Made by a program: the position numbers and the translations under genes | Notes under the pieces: generated by a model | What the model saw: the letters and a program-made list of their open reading frames with translations, nothing else | Databases searched by the model: none | What the model was told of the DNA's origin: nothing | Shown here: positions 1 through 11,237 of the stretch, one piece after another | Position numbering within the stretch: the first letter of the stretch is position 1 | Layout: the number at the start of each line of letters is the position of its first letter | Source: Siphonodentalium dalli | Taxonomy: Eukaryota; Mollusca; Scaphopoda; Gadilida; Siphonodentaliidae | Direction of reading: 5' to 3' | DNA: 64,000 nucleotides | NCBI GenBank assembly: GCA_032622095.1 | Contig: CP136063.1 | Coordinates: 34,384,106 to 34,448,105 of the forward strand

Positions 1-150
1 TATTTTAACAAACATTTTTAGGAAATAATTTAAACAAAAAAACCTGCCTCCCTTATGGTTAAAATGTATAATAAAAAGATAAATATAAAAACCTGCCTCC
101 CTCATGGCTTAAAGTTGTAATAAATACTAAAAATAAATACCGCCCTCCCT
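1..150. repeat. Short degenerate tandem repeat
   Basis: Three imperfect copies, about 50 bp apart, of a segment with the core AAACCTGCCTCCCTCATGG, each followed by an A/T-rich stretch of the type ATAATAAAnATAAATA. The third copy reads ACCGCCCTCCCTCATCA. The array may begin before the window. No coding potential is evident. Confidence 0.5.
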
Positions 151-215
151 CATCACTTTGAAAAAAAATGTGCTTGAGAACCAAACATATTTTTTTATTT
201 GGCCTTTAAGAATAA

Positions 216-430
216 TAATGACATGTAGATGGGAACGAGTCATTTTGGGGTCATTCGACCAAAAACCATGGCCGCCAGCAGCCATCTTGGATTTTACTCT
301 TTGTATGACTAAATCCTTTAGCACGGGCTACAGGTCGTACCTTTAGTCTGATCATCATAAAATTTGTCAAGGTTGTTGAAATTGGAATGTAGATGGGAAC
401 GAGTCATTTTTGGGTCATTCGGACAAAAAT
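216..430. repeat. Fragment of GACATGTAGATGGGAACGAG repeat family
   Basis: This carries about one and a half units of the tandem repeat that forms the interior of the TIR element at 32,731-33,659: the words ATGTAGATGGGAACGAGTCA, GGTCATTCG, CATGGCCGCCAGCAGCCATC and TTTACTCTTTG occur in the same order. No terminal inverted repeats are visible here, so it is probably a relic of the same element family. Confidence 0.7.
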
Positions 431-850
431 GAAGAAAATGGTCAAATAATAATGAATGTGCTGCGGATGAAGCGATGAGAAATGATTAAATTCATATAAA
501 CTTCATCAAAATGTTATTCTCGTCTTCGTTATATATTCATATTTGGGTGGTAGAGAAGATAAACGAGAGATACTTATTGATAAAAGGTACATTAAGAGCC
601 CGAAAATTTTAAGTTTTAAAATTGTGAACAATTTGAAAGATTTAAACATTTAGAAATATTAGAATTTGTTTTGTTTTTTTGAAATAATTTTTAAGTTTTT
701 GGATATTAAATTTTTTTATTTTTGAACATTTAAATTTTGTTTAAATTTTTGAAATTTTTCCAAGTTTTTAAAGTTTTCTTTTTATTTTTGAAAAAAATTA
801 AGTTTTGTAAGTGTTTAATCTTTTTTGGAAATTTGACTTTTAAAATTTTG
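431..850. other. AT-rich unique and low-complexity stretch
   Basis: No gene is visible. From about 600 to 850 the sequence is T-rich low complexity, with runs such as AAATTTTTGAA and AAGTTTTT repeated irregularly. Confidence 0.6.
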
Positions 851-852
851 TT

Positions 853-1075
853 GTGTGTCCTTTTAACTTGCACCCACTGCGAGTGCCGTGTGTCCCTTTA
901 ACATTCATCCAAAGTGAGTGCCGAGTGTCTCTTTAAAATTCACTTTATGAGTACCTCGTGTCGCTTTAACATTATCATACCGAAAGTGCCGTCCCTTTAA
1001 CATTCACGCATTGCCAGCGCATTGTCTCCCTTTAATATTCACACAGAATGCATCGTGTCCCTTTAACATAATATG
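853..1075. repeat. Tandem GTGTCCCTTTAACATTC repeat
   Basis: About seven degenerate copies of a 30-45 bp unit whose constant part is GTGTCCCTTTAACATTC, separated by a variable segment that often contains GAGTGCC. Copies lie near 855, 889, 928, 959, 991, 1,024 and 1,058. This is minisatellite-like DNA with no reading frame of note. Confidence 0.7.
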
Positions 1076-1149
1076 CGGTAATACACCTATTAGGAATATA
1101 ATTCAGGGCGAGGCTCCCCATTGTTCATCAATGACATCACGTAATATAC

Positions 1150-1530
1150 ATAACATTACACCCCATAACGTAATATGGCAGAGATGCATATACATCACAT
1201 ATGCAACCATGACCATGCAACCATGACCACATGGGCACTTCATATATACCCATACACCACCAAAGACCATCCAACTATGCTCCAGGTATGCATGTACAGT
1301 TCAACAATCATGATACAGTCATTCCATGTACACCTATATACATTACACATAAGCATACAACCACTCCTTATATATGCATACACCCGCAGTCCCATACGTG
1401 ATCAAACAGCCAACATATGCATACACATACACCCATCCGTGACAATAGTCACCCAATGTAGGCATGTATATCCCACACATTACCATACAGTCACTATATA
1501 TATACTTGTAATACGACCTTGCCTAAACCT
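1150..1530. repeat. Degenerate minisatellite related to the 26-28 kb array
   Basis: Irregular units carry CCATGACCA, ATACAGTC, CCATGTACACC and TATATACATACACC. They match the style and words of the ~41 bp minisatellite inside the foldback element at 25.7-27.9 kb. It is likely a remnant of another copy of that element or of the array alone. The open frame across it (1,175-1,609) is low complexity and not credible as a gene. Confidence 0.55.
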
Positions 1531-1590
1531 ACATACAAGGCCGGTCCTGATTTGTCAATATCATGTATTCCCATGGAGACACGAACGTCG

Positions 1591-2284
1591 TTTTGTGGTA
1601 CAATTCTAGGTGACACTCCACAGTTTCAACAGGAATGGGCCCAAAAATAGGGGGCCCATAGATTCATTGAAATTTATCTGGATTATGATCCCAAACCATA
1701 TAGACAATAAATATATGCCTGAAATTAGTACAGAATAGGCATTCATAATTTGATACATAATTTCCATAATATATAGGCTATCAATAGTTATGGCCCTTGA
1801 TCTTTTGATTAAAAATGTGATTTTTATTCAAAAAATGACCAAAATATTTCATTTTCATACCCAAAGGGCACGAATACCAGATTTTTTCAAGCATGGTCAC
1901 CTATGTTGGTTTAAAGGCCTCTGGCTTCCAACATCAATGTGAAAATATTTCAAACTTTCGCCGTTAAAAATACCAGAAAATCAATTTTTAATGCAGATGA
2001 CAAATTTTGGGTGCTAAAAAATGGAACCAGTATCTAGAGCCACTGTTTCGCAGAAAACGCTACTGCTGTCTATGAGTGGGGTCAAGGTCACTTGCACTTA
2101 TTTTTTTTCATCAGTCTAGAACACCTTCTAAAATTACACAAATTCATATCCCACCTTGCCTTAATATACATACCACACGAATGGTGCCAGAAACCACTAG
2201 CACTTTATATCTATAAAATCACCCCTACTGATCATTCGAAACAATGGAGTGTCACCCTAGATATTCGGAATTGTACCACAAAAA
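1591..2284. mobile_element. ~0.69 kb non-autonomous element with terminal inverted repeats
   Basis: The left end reads TTTTGTGGTACAATTC then TAGGTGACACTCCA. The reverse complement of the right end has the same two blocks, with about 10 extra bases between them. Homology extends weakly inward (ACTCCAnnGTTTC). No transposase is encoded, so this looks like a MITE-type element. The superfamily is not determined because no clear target duplication is seen. Confidence 0.6.
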
Positions 2285-2400
2285 AATGTGGTACAATCAC
2301 TCAATCAGTGAAATGCTGCCAACGCCTCAAACTTTCAGATGTCAAATCACACGGGCATTGGTTAATGTCATGCTATAGACCGAAGAAAGAGACATACATT

Positions 2401-3065
2401 GACAATATTTATATCCTGTCGCTCTATATATACTACCGGAACAGCACCTATTTTCTGGTTAAAAGTATGGGAAATAGGTGCTGTTCCGGTAGTATATATA
2501 GAGCGAAAGGATAGATATACTGTCTATATATGCTGCAAATGACTTTTAATTCAAGATAAATTATGTAAATAATAGCAATAAACTCACTATATCGACGTCC
2601 TTCGCTATATATATACTACCGGAACAGCACCTATTTTCTGGTTAAAAGAATGGGAAATAGGTGCTGTTCCGGTAGTATATATATAGCGAAGGACGTCGAA
2701 ATAGTGACTTTATTGCTATTATTAACATAATTTATATTGAATTAAAAGTCATATATAGACAGTATATCTATCCTTTCGCTATATATATACTACCGGAACA
2801 GCACCTATTTCCCATTCTTTTAACAAGAAAATAGGTGCTGTTCCGGTAGTATATATATAGCGAAGGACGTCGATATAGTGAGTTTATTGCTATTATTTAC
2901 ATCATTTATCTTGAATTAAAAGTAATTTGCAGCATATATAGACAGTATATATATCCCGTCGCTCTATATATACTACTGGAACAGCACCTATTTCCCATAC
3001 TTTTAACCAGAAAATAGGTGCTGTTCCGGTAGTATATATAGAGCGACGGGATATAAATATTGTCA
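2401..3065. repeat. Array of alternating long palindromes
   Basis: Four hairpins, centred near 2,467, 2,647, 2,822 and 3,005, share the arm ACTACCGGAACAGCACCTAT preceded by TATATATA. They have ~15 bp loops containing GGTTAAAAGNATGGG or its complement. The spacers between hairpins are themselves inverted relative to one another: the CGACGTCC and AATTAAAAG spacer sequences recur in opposite orientation. Each hairpin is therefore the centre of a longer palindrome, with arms well over 100 bp around the second. Strong cruciform potential; no coding content. Confidence 0.9.
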
Positions 3066-3107
3066 ATGTATATGCTGTATGTATAACTTAAATCAATCTA
3101 AATGATG

Positions 3108-3722
3108 TAACAGCACCTATTTCCCATACTTTTAACCAAAAAATAGGTTCTGATCCGGTAGTATATATATATAAATAATTAATAAAAAACAACCCTAAAT
3201 CCTGCCGAGTAAATGGTTTTTTTGGGGTGAGATATCGTAACAGGGGCTTGGATATTTTAGGGGGTTATACGTAAAGACAAACATATCACATAATTAGGTG
3301 ATGAGCGAGAATTCCTATTCTGCTACCCCCACCCTATGTATATCTTAAATAAATCTAAATGATGTAACCGCACCTATTTGCCATACTTTTAACCAGAAAA
3401 TAGGTGTTGTTCCGGTAGTATATATAGCGACGGGATAAAAATATTGCCAATGTATATGCTGTATGTATTTCCTAAATCAATCGAAATGATGTAACAGCAC
3501 CTAATTGCCATACTTTTAACCAAAAAATAGGTTCTGATCCGGTAGTATATATATATAAATAATTAATAAAAAACAACCCTGAATCCTGCCGAGTAAAGGG
3601 TTTTTTTTGGGGTGAGATATCGTAACAGGGGCTTGGATATTTTAGGGGGTTATACGTAAAGACAAACATATCACATAATTAGGTGATGAGCGAGAATTCC
3701 TATAATGTTACCCCCACCCTAG
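3108..3722. repeat. 384 bp direct duplication with decayed half-palindromes
   Basis: The segment starting CAGCACCTATTTCCCATACT at 3,111 recurs at 3,495 with few changes. It includes AACAACCCTNAATCCTGCCG and GGGGCTTGGATATTTTAGGG and ends in CTACCCCCACCCT. A third, intermediate palindrome remnant lies at 3,368-3,426. These are decayed versions of the hairpins at 2.4-3.06 kb fused to a unique segment. Confidence 0.8.
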
Positions 3723-3831
3723 TTGACAGTTCGTGTATTATGAATTAATGCTTGGTTTCATGTGCATAAGGAAAATATATAGAGATATTTAATAACTAGG
3801 TGAAGAAGCTCGCATCCTATTTTTATAAACA

Positions 3832-5365
3832 TGCGTGTGCTATCAATGAATGCCTTGTTATAAAGGCGTGCCTTTTTAGAAAAGCTGTAATACTATGATC
3901 GAGTTATATATAATGCTCGGCTATTCACACAATTTCAGCTTTTCTGAAGATTACCTTTTATGGAATTCCGTGTATTCCTAAAAACATATTATGTTTATAA
4001 TCCGGAATTTAGAAAAGCTAAATTGAATTTAAAAAGTGGATAGTTAAAAGAGTGTTATTTTACACACATTGGCTTTTCTAACATCCCCTGTTTAACCCTG
4101 CGTGTGCTATCAATGCATGCCTTGTTATAAAGACGTGCCTTTTTAGAAAAGCTGCAATGCTATGATCGAGTTATATATAATGCTCGGCTATTCACACAAT
4201 TTTAGCTTTTCTGAAGATTACCTTTTATGGAATTCCGTGCATTCCTAAAAAACATATTATGTTTATAATCCGGAATTTAGAAAAGCTAAATTGAATTTAA
4301 AAAGTGGATAGTTAAAAGAGTGTTATTTTACACACATTGGCTTTTCTAACATCCCCAGTTTAACCCTGCGTGTGCTATCAATGAATGCCTTGTTATAAAG
4401 GCGTGCCTTTTTAGAAAAGCTGTAATGCTATGATCGAGTTATATATAATGCTCGGCTATTCACACAATTTTAGCTTTTCTGAAGATTACCTTTTATGGAA
4501 TTCCGTGCATTCCTAAAAACATATTATGTTTATAATCCGGAATTTAGAAAAGCTAAATTGAATTTAAAAAGTGGATAGTTAAAAGAGTGTTATTTTACAC
4601 ACATTGGCTTTTCTAACATCCCCTGTTTAACCCTGCGTGTGCTATCAATGAATGCCTTGTTATAAAGGCGTGCCTTTTTAGAAAATCTGTAATGCTATGA
4701 TCGAGTTATATATAATGCTCGGCTATTCACACAATTTTAGCTTTTCTGAAGATTACCTTTTATGGAATTCCGTGCATTCCTAAAAACATATTCTGTTTAT
4801 AATCCGGAATTTAGAAAAGCTAAACTGAATTTAAAAAGTGGATAGTTAAAAGAGTGTCATTTTACACACATTGGCTTTTCTAAAATCCCCTGTTTAACCC
4901 TGCGTGTGCTATCAATGAATGCCTTGTTATAAAGGCGTGCCTTTTTAGAAAAGCTGTAATGCTATGATCGAGTTATATATAATGCTCGGCTATTCAAACA
5001 ATTTCAGCTTTTCCGAAGATTACCTTTTATGGAATTCCGTGCATTCCTAAAAATATATTCTGTTTATAATCCGGAATTTAGAAAAGCTAAACTGAATTTA
5101 AAAAGTGGATAGTTAAAAGAGTGTTATTTTACACACATTGGCCTTTCTAGCATCCCCTGTTTAACCCTGCGTGTGCTATCAATGAATGCCTTGTTATAAA
5201 GGCGTGCCTTTTTAGAAAAGCTGTAATGCTATGATCGAGTTATATATAATGCTCGGCTATTCACACAATTTTAGCTTTTCTGAAGATTACCTTTTATGGA
5301 ATTCCGTGCATTCCTAAAAACATATTATGTTTATAATCCGGAATTTAGAAAAGCTAAACTGAATT
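3832..5365. repeat. ~267 bp satellite, block A
   Basis: Nearly six tandem copies of a ~267 bp unit beginning TGCGTGTGCTATCAATGAAT (starts near 3,832, 4,099, 4,368, 4,635, 4,900 and 5,167). Within each unit the word TTAGAAAAGCT and its complement AGCTTTTCT alternate several times, and TGGAATTCCG and ATCCGGAATT form further short inverted pairs, so each monomer can fold. Copies differ by a few percent. The block ends inside a monomer, at AAGCTAAACTGAATTC. Confidence 0.92.
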
Positions 5366-5540
5366 CCATTCAAGCTCACGTACAGTCGCCATATACACAT
5401 GCATGTATAACAAGTTTTGGTGTGATTAATTCACAGTTCATGTGTACAATTGGCCTTTATGATTAGTTAACGATATTCATCAGTGCATCGTTTGCATGTA
5501 GGCATACCACGAAGTGTTCACCAACATAAAGAAGCTCGCA
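5366..5540. repeat. Spacer closing satellite block A
   Basis: A non-satellite segment (CATTCAAGCTCACGTACAGT ... AGTGTTCACCAACATAAA) recurs almost unchanged at 6,784-6,947, also directly after satellite DNA. This shows that satellite plus spacer was duplicated as one higher-order unit. Confidence 0.85.
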
Positions 5541-5556
5541 TCCAATTTTTATAAAC

Positions 5557-6783
5557 ATGCGTGTGCTATCAATGAATGCCTTGTTATAAAGGCGTGCCTT
5601 TTTAGAAAAGCTGTAATACTATGATCGAGTTATATATAATGCTCGGCTATTCACACAATTTTAGCTTTTCTGAAGATTACCTTTTATGGAATTCCGTGTA
5701 TTCCTAAAAATTGAAATTAAAAAGTGGATAGTTAAAAGAGTGTTATTTTACACACATTGGCTTTTCTAACATCCCCAGTTTAACCCTGCGTGTGCTATCA
5801 ATGGATGCCTTGTTATAAAGGCGTGCCTTTTTAGAAAAGCTGTAATGCTATGATCGAGTTATATATAATGCTCGGCTATTCACACAATTTTAGCTTTTCT
5901 GAAGATTACCTTTTATGGAATTCCGTGCATTCCTAAAAACATATTATGTTTATAATCCGGAATTTAGAAAAGCTAAATTGAATTTAAAAAGTGGATAGTT
6001 AAAAGAGTGTTATTTTACACACATTGGCTTTTCTAACATCCCCTGTTTAACCCTGCGTGTGCTATCAATGAATACCTTGTTATAAAGGCGTGCCTTTTTA
6101 GAAAAGCTGTAATGCTATGATCGAGTTATATATAATGCTCGGCTATTCACACAATTTTAGCTTTCTGAAGATTACCTTTTATGGAATTCCGTGCATTCCT
6201 AAAAACATATTCTGTTTATAATCCGGAATTTAGAAAAGCTAAACTGAATTTAAAAAGTGGATAGTTAAAAGAGTGTCATTTTACACACATTGGCTTTTCT
6301 AAAATCCCCTGTTTAACCCTGCGTGTGCTATCAATGAATGCCTTGTTATAAAGGCGTGCCTTTTTAGAAAAGCTGTAATGCTATGATCGAGTTATATATA
6401 ATGCTCGGCTATTCAAACAATTTCAGCTTTTCCGAAGATTACCTTTTATGGAATTCCGTGCATTCCTAAAAATATATTCTGTTTATAATCCGGAATTTAG
6501 AAAAGCTAAACTGAATTTAAAAAGTGGATAGTTAAAAGAGTGTTATTTTACACACATTGGCCTTTCTAGCATCCCCTGTTTAACCCTGCGTGTGCTATCA
6601 ATGAATGCCTTGTTATAAAGGCGTGCCTTTTTAGAAAAGCTGTAATGCTATGATCGAGTTATATATAATGCTCGGCTATTCACACAATTTTAGCTTTTCT
6701 GAAGATTACCTTTTATGGAATTCCGTGCATTCCTAAAAACATATTATGTTTATAATCCGGAATTTAGAAAAGCTAAACTGAAT
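5557..6783. repeat. ~267 bp satellite, block B
   Basis: Five further monomers of the same satellite (starts near 5,560, 5,787, 6,054, 6,320 and 6,587). The first monomer lacks ~40 bp (TTCCTAAAAATTGAAATTAA joins two normally separate parts). Diagnostic variants such as AAACAATTTCAGCTTTTCCG and GGCCTTTCTAGCATC occur at the same place in blocks A and B, which supports duplication of a whole block. Confidence 0.92.
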
Positions 6784-6947
6784 TCCATTCAAGCTCACGT
6801 ACAGTCGCCATATACACATGCATGTATAACAAGTTTTGGTGTGATTAATTCACAGTTCATGTGTACAATTGGCCTTTATGATTAGTTAACGATATTCATC
6901 AGTGCATCGTTTGCATGTAGGCATACCACGAAGTGTTCACCAACATA
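6784..6947. repeat. Spacer closing satellite block B
   Basis: Second copy of the spacer at 5,366-5,540, ending at CACCAACATAAA, after which the two loci diverge. Confidence 0.85.
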
Positions 6948-7875
6948 AATTAAGTCTATTGACAACAAAGCAATTAACATGTTATAACATCGTTCACGTG
7001 TTGTAGTTTTACGCACTGCTCGATGTTGTACTCATAACAAGCTTTGACCTATTTGTATTTAATGTTGTGAAGAGCACTAGATACTAGTTTCCACTTCCTT
7101 TTTGTTAATGTTATGATAATATATGCTAATATATGCTAGTATTGCCATATTGGAACTATATATTCACGCGTCTAGGGTGCAAATGGTCGTGACACGAATA
7201 TGTGCTGTTCCGGTACATAGCCAATGTTAGTCTTGATGAATGTTTTATATGCGCGAAAAGGGATTTTAAGAAGGAGAAGCGGCGTTTGACTAACGAATTT
7301 GCACATGCAGTGAAGAACTCTTCGGCGTAGACACAGCGGTTGGGTGTCCGATATGCAGAGGTTGTGGGCGAAGATTAATGACATTATACAGAAATTTCGT
7401 TGAGATGAGAGATTCAATTCTCAGAAAACAATGTAAGGATAATACTAGAGAACACTCATGCCTCATGACATAAGTCTCTACATTAGACTCAACATGATTG
7501 TGTCAGACAAGTACTAGTAGTTGAACTTGAAGTACAGTCAGAGTGAAGTAGTCAAAACCAATCATTTTGGGTGAGGTGTGTGCGGCATATTAAACCAAAG
7601 TCCTGCTGAATATGTGTGTGTTTGGGGGGTGGGGTAACTACTATTATGAATTTATGGTGGTTGTTTTATATATATAACAGAATATAATGGCTATTTCAGT
7701 CTTTGGCTATGTACATATAATATGTATATAATTACTATACATGTATATGTAATATCATTCAACATTTTTATTTATATGAATATATAGGTTTAATTTCAAA
7801 GTTGCCTAGGTCTATAAACAAAGTTGGCTCAGTAATGTGTCAATGTTTGTCCAAGGTTTGTTGCTTCTAGTCTAG
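6948..7875. other. Unique stretch without recognised genes
   Basis: No convincing exon or repeat. Position ~7,207 carries GTGCTGTTCCGGTAC, part of the palindrome arm seen at 2.4-3.6 kb. An open frame on the minus strand (7,172-7,417) has no recognisable domain. 7,660-7,790 is rich in TATATA and TACATGTA. Confidence 0.5.
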
Positions 7876-8854
7876 GAGGGTATCACCCCCCCCCCCTTCG
7901 GTACACGGGATTCAGGGTGTTTTGAAGCAGGATTCATACCCCGAGTTAACTGGTATTCGGGTTCAATCAAAACATCTTGCACGCAGGTTTTGATGGCGCA
8001 AAATTATATTTTGTGCTATTTATCTATATGAATGAGTGGGTAAAATAGCTTCTTGGGCGTATTCGACCACCATGCCATCATAAAGTATCATTCATTAATC
8101 GTACCATAACGGCCTCATAACGCCCATAACATGATATTTTGTTTGGAAACGGGTGGGCAAGAAATCCTGACAAGGGGCCTAAGATACAGATTATGTCCCA
8201 ATTTTTCTGGGGGGGGGGGTGTTGATTTTTTCTGGTGAATCGGCTGAGGCAAAATATCCTGGGAAGCGGAGTGCTGTCCAACTTTTTAGGTGTGGGGAAG
8301 GGTTGAATAAATTTTTAAAGGAATGTGTGGGGCCAGATATCCTGGCAAGCGCCTAGGAAACAGAATTCTGTCCAATTTTTTCGGGGGGGGGGGATTTTGT
8401 TTGGGAACTGGGGCAAAAAATCCTGACAAGCGCCCTAGAAACAAAATGCTGTCCATTTTGTTCTGGGGCCTAGGATACAGAATTATATCCAATTTTTCTC
8501 GGGGGGTGGGTGATTTTGTTTGGAAACGGGTGTGGCAAGATCCTGGCAAGCGCCTAGAAACTAAATGCTGTCCATTTTTTTCCTGGGGCCTAGGAAACAG
8601 AATTAACATGCCCTTAATAGATTAACCTGTCATTGTATCTCGTCAAATTATAGTATCACAAATACTCTACTCCAATATCATGTCAGGTATAATGGATCTT
8701 AATGTGTCTATGTAACTTTTGCTTGTATCTGTCTGATATTGAAACAGTCGATTTGTATGTCATTTATCGTATATTATTCCTTAACATGTATTCATGATTC
8801 ACCCTCCAAAATTAACTGGTATGCAGGATTCACGGGGGAGGGGGTGATACCCTC
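7876..8854. mobile_element. ~1 kb element bounded by GAGGGTATCACCCCC
   Basis: GAGGGTATCACCCCC at 7,876 is repeated in inverse at 8,840-8,854 (GGGGGTGATACCCTC). Near both ends, GGATTCA and TTAACTGGTAT also recur. The interior contains the G-rich tandem repeat described next. No transposase is present. The right end is copied again at 11,975-12,050 as part of the segmental duplication. Confidence 0.45.
8100..8620. repeat. G-rich tandem repeat, copy 1
   Basis: About five degenerate units of roughly 90 bp contain ATCCTGACAAGCGCCTAGG, AAACANAATNCTGTCC, ATTTTTTCGGGGGGGG and GATTTTGTTTGGNAAC. G runs of 6-10 recur in each unit. Open frames cross it on both strands (8,286-8,609 minus, 8,323-8,625 plus) only because the unit is repeated. 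Duplicated at 11,250-11,790. Confidence 0.75.
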
Positions 8855-9101
8855 TTCTAGCGGTAGTTCTTTTGAAATTTAATTATTTTAAATGGTCCAT
8901 GCACGTAGGTATTACAACAAAATCAAACATAATCATAACTGAAAACTCCTGCTTTTGGGCAACACTAACATGTATACACTAAGTCTTTATAAGAGACGGT
9001 CAATTGTAACAGGCATGGACCAGATGCATGTAATCCAACACACACACCATTTCATTCAGTGGGGGGATGAAGAATCCATATGTATAGCACTTTTTTTTCA
9101 G

Positions 9102-9768
9102 CATTACATGATAGCCCATCTCCTGAACTTAAATGTCTTGGTATGAATTTCATTCTGTTTATAAAAGTTAATATGTTTTAAAATATATGTAATGAGAAAA
9201 TTAGTTATTCATTTTACAGGAAATATGTTTAAGACTGAATGAAAATTGAGATATTAAAGGGATATGTCTAGTTTCAATCATATCATAGGTTTGATCTAAT
9301 TATGTTCTTGTGTATATAATATGGATTTTGGTGCTATGGTGCCAAATCGGACAATTACCTTTAATGATATTAAAGGGATATGTCTCATTTATTAAAAAAA
9401 TATAACCAATCAAGTATCCATATTTATGTTGCTTATTTTCAGCTCTACATGGCATTAGCCAGAGTCTTGAAGTTAAAAGGAGTCAGATAGCTACCGGCAT
9501 CACAAACAGCAGTGTAGCTACAACTGTGTCGGATACAACAGGTATGTCTTGGTATGATTTTCAAGATATAAAAATTTGGGCTAGATTTGACCACTAAAAA
9601 ACATTTCTTCTGTCCAGTTCACCCCAATTGAACTGGAATGCATTATATGTAGCCATATGTGAATGTTTGAAGGTTTAACCCTTCCATGAATAAAAAGCAT
9701 TCTTGTTACTTTTTGCAGATATGTTTAAATATGAAGAGTGTTCATGTTGTTTCTGCTCGGAAATTTGA
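9102..9768 (+). CDS. Candidate partial gene, three small exons (duplication copy 1)
   Basis: Not a recognised gene. Exon-like segments: 9,102-9,140 (acceptor TTTTTTTTCAG, donor GTATGA), 9,443-9,541 (acceptor CTTATTTTCAG, donor GTATGTC) and 9,719-9,768 (acceptor TTTTTGCAG, stop TGA). The first two are symmetric phase-1 exons of 39 and 99 nt; joined in phase they read LHDSPSPELKCL, then LHGISQSLEVK and a Ser/Thr-rich stretch ending SVATTVSDTT, then a short cysteine-rich end MFKYEECSCCFCSEI. Exons 1 and 2 share their first ~11 codons with each other and with 10,622-10,663, so an exon module has been duplicated. No upstream first exon was found. Support is the coincidence of splice sites, phase and frame; a non-coding transcript or chance remains possible. 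Confidence 0.35.
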
Positions 9769-10331
9769 AAACAGGAATTGTTGCGCTCAAAATAAGCTTT
9801 GATATCTGTGACAGTCACAGACTCACAGGGTCTGGAAAAATTAAAAACAATTGGTTAAAATTATTGTTCCCGGACCCCTGTCTATAAATTACATACAAAC
9901 ATAACTTAGGATTGAATTGTATGTCCTTTTAAGACATAAACAAATGAAATTTTGCCAGCCAGTGACAGTGTTCGAAATAGCTACATGTACCTACATATGT
10001 ACAACATGGTAACATGTAGTTGCTGGCAAAGTGACAAAGGTGAATAGCAAGCCATACCTCTCTTTAGTATACATATTCAGGCTATTAACCTCCTTGATAT
10101 ATGCACACACAAATCTGTGACAAAAATAGCTGTGAAAACAACAAAAAAGTACACAAACCTATTTTCTTTATTAGAAAGACATATTTTTGCTTGGGGCACT
10201 ATTATTAAAGGTACTCAGTCTGATTTGATGGTCCCCATATCATCATATTCCAAAAACAACAACAATGCTGCTTCAGTTATCAGATTTGATTAATTGCTTC
10301 AAAATAATGCTAGCCACAGTCCTCTATGGTA

Positions 10332-11237
10332 TGAAAATTCCCGAAAGGTGTTATCTATCAACATTTTGTTCAACGAAATATGGCCAGATTTATACAAATA
10401 TATTCATCCGCAGCAAACATAATGGCTCTATTCAACACATATACCGGTATAGCCATTCATAAACTCAGTGTATATGTCTCTTAAGTAGCTTGGCATCAAT
10501 GCTAATCTAGAGATTACAGATGGTCATTGTAACATACTTGTATTCCAGCTTACACACCATTTCATTCGGTCACTGGGGGTATAAAATGAATTATCCATAT
10601 TTATGTCACTTCTTGTTTCAGCATTACATGGTATTAGCCAGTCTCTTGAACTTAAATGTCTCGGTGTGAGTTTTATTGTGTTTATAAAAGTTTATATGTT
10701 TTAAAACATATGTAATGAGAAAATTATTTATTTATTATAAATTTATTTATTATGACTTCCTTAAATCACTCTTTACATACATTGTATATTGTCCTACAAT
10801 TGTTTCCATGGCACTGGGCCAGTAACTAGCTACCCGGTATAAGGACACTTGTTTTGGACATGATTTGTGGATTTGTACATATATGTTGAGTAGTGGCCTG
10901 GAAATAATGTTCCCCCAAAATAACTAAGCATTTCAGGTTATTATTGAATCATATTAATTTGAGATGGCAATATTGTTGCAACATTGCCTAGGTAAAATCT
11001 GTTTTTGCCTAGGCCAATTTCTTTTACCTAGGCAAATATATCGCCTAGGCAAATTTTCCTTAATTCCCAGGGCTGTCATTAGTTATGGCTATCGGGGTAA
11101 CAAAAGCATAATGATCTTTATGAGAGGTGAATGGCAAGGTCATAAACCCCAAAACTAGTACACCGAGCTCCTTTGAAAGTGAATATATGTAAGCCTCCCA
11201 TCAAAGGATTCCTAGGTTCCATTTCATTATATTATTT
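10332..11237. other. Stretch between duplication copies
   Basis: Apart from the orphan exon module at 10,622, this holds a small cluster of the palindrome CCTAGG (10,985-11,060: four copies in the context TGCCTAGGCAAA). No gene was recognised. Confidence 0.5.
10622..10663 (+). CDS. Isolated copy of the same exon module
   Basis: Acceptor CTTGTTTCAG, donor GTGTGAG, 42 nt, phase 1 at both ends, reading LHGISQSLELKCL. It is related to the exons at 9,102 and 9,443 and lies between the two duplication copies. Flanking intron sequence (CACCATTTCATTCGGT upstream, TTTATAAAAGTTTATATG downstream) is also related, so a ~150 bp exon-plus-intron block was copied. It may be an orphan exon. Confidence 0.3.

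Larger units (their letters stand above)
8086..10331. repeat. Segmental duplication, copy 1 (~2.25 kb)
   Basis: From TTCATTAATCGTACCATAAC to CTAGCCACAGTCCTCTATG this region matches 11,238-13,521 in the same orientation with only a few percent difference. It contains the G-rich tandem, the right end of the 7,876 element, three exon-like segments, and a TTAA MITE end near 10,205. The two copies are separated by ~0.9 kb. Confidence 0.93.

Noticed and set aside
8286-8625. Open frames of ~100 codons on both strands
   Set aside because: Both arise from the G-rich tandem repeat, and the same frames recur broken in the duplicated copy at 11.5 kb.
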